DNA from: an uncultured Clostridia bacterium
GTDB lineage: Bacteria > Bacillota_A > Clostridia > Christensenellales > Aristaeellaceae
DNA: 13,407 nucleotides
Assembly: GCA_947166205.1 (NCBI GenBank)
Contig: CAMVDI010000029.1
Location: forward strand, 1-13,407
Direction of reading: 5' to 3'
Shown: piece after piece, positions 13,132 through 13,407 of the stretch
How positions within the stretch are numbered: the first letter of the stretch is position 1
How the letters are laid out: each line of letters begins with the position of its first letter
Notes under the pieces: generated by a model
Told to the model about the DNA's origin: nothing
The model's database searches: none
What the model saw: the letters and a program-made list of their open reading frames with translations, nothing else
Made by a program: the position numbers and the translations under genes

Positions 13132-13407
13132 TTGGGAACAATGTCTTTTTTCCGGTTTCAGGTTTTGCCCGACGCCTTATCCGCGGCGGATCCCGCGCTC
13201 CTGCCGACACCGGCAGCGGTCGAGCTATTGAGTTATAATTTTATAGCGAAAGTTATGGGCTAACACGACAGAATTTGGACAACAATCTGGACAGCAATAC
13301 GACGAAAAAAAGATCGGAAAAAGCCTTCAATAACAGACCAAACCCGAAAGCGCATGACAGAAGGGAAAAGTGAAAGCCCTGGGAAATCAACGTTTCGACG
13401 GGGTGTG
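13132..13407. other. Right-edge region without a convincing gene; hairpins and short direct repeat
   Basis: Beyond the operon promoter I see no supported gene. The stretch contains a CTGCCG/CGGCAG hairpin (13201-13216), an AT-rich patch (13217-13248) and two 11-bp direct repeats, TGGACAACAAT (13276-13286) and TGGACAGCAAT (13288-13298). The last 48 codons (from 13264) are open in one plus frame but have no start signal. A 40-codon plus frame at 13141-13263 has no ribosome site. The region may border an integrated element or a tRNA gene just outside the window, but nothing inside proves it. Confidence 0.5.

Noticed and set aside
1..13407. Genome-wide reassignment of TAG as a sense codon
   Set aside because: TAG ends the acylphosphatase and GT-C genes at natural family lengths, so any readthrough at 12043-12045 would have to be local.

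Overview
The window looks like chromosomal DNA from a fairly GC-rich Firmicute, most likely one of the gut or rumen Clostridia. This is inferred from near-consensus AGGAGG ribosome binding sites, the mix of protein families, and REP-like GGACYGTCC hairpins. No taxonomic marker gene is present. The first 3.5 kb is visibly more GC-rich than the remainder.

Layout. (1) 1-3557, plus strand: the last codons of an upstream gene (probably a MoxR-type ATPase), then a DUF58 protein and a large membrane-anchored transglutaminase-like protein. This is a classic cell-envelope module. (2) 3558-4193, minus: an SRAP/YedK-type abasic-site DNA-protein crosslink protein. Its stop codon abuts the stop of the transglutaminase gene with no spacer. 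(3) 4571-5433, plus: an esterase-D-like alpha/beta hydrolase with its own candidate promoter and a strong intrinsic terminator. (4) 5549-8974, minus: a two-gene glycosyltransferase operon, with a double-domain GT2 protein followed by a polytopic GT-C-like protein, probably for a surface glycan. (5) 9131-9207: an intergenic patch of direct repeats and a REP-like hairpin. (6) 9357-11784, plus: a short flavodoxin, an AEC-family transporter, a 47-residue acidic protein and a TM1586-type nitroreductase. (7) 11818-13058, minus: an operon with an extended -10 promoter, made of a metallo-beta-lactamase-fold hydrolase, an acylphosphatase and a small hypothetical protein that seems to be split by an in-frame TAG codon. 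(8) 13132-13407: no convincing gene. It holds GC-rich hairpins, an AT-rich patch and a 12-bp-period direct repeat that may mark the edge of an integrated element.

Most of the window is ordinary accessory and housekeeping material. The points most worth checking are the in-frame amber codon in the 11818-12219 gene, the REP-like repeats shared by 5392-5433 and 9181-9207, the degenerate second GT2 domain, the tiny acidic gene before the nitroreductase, and the right-hand edge. I found no CRISPR array, tRNA, rRNA, transposase or clear defence system.
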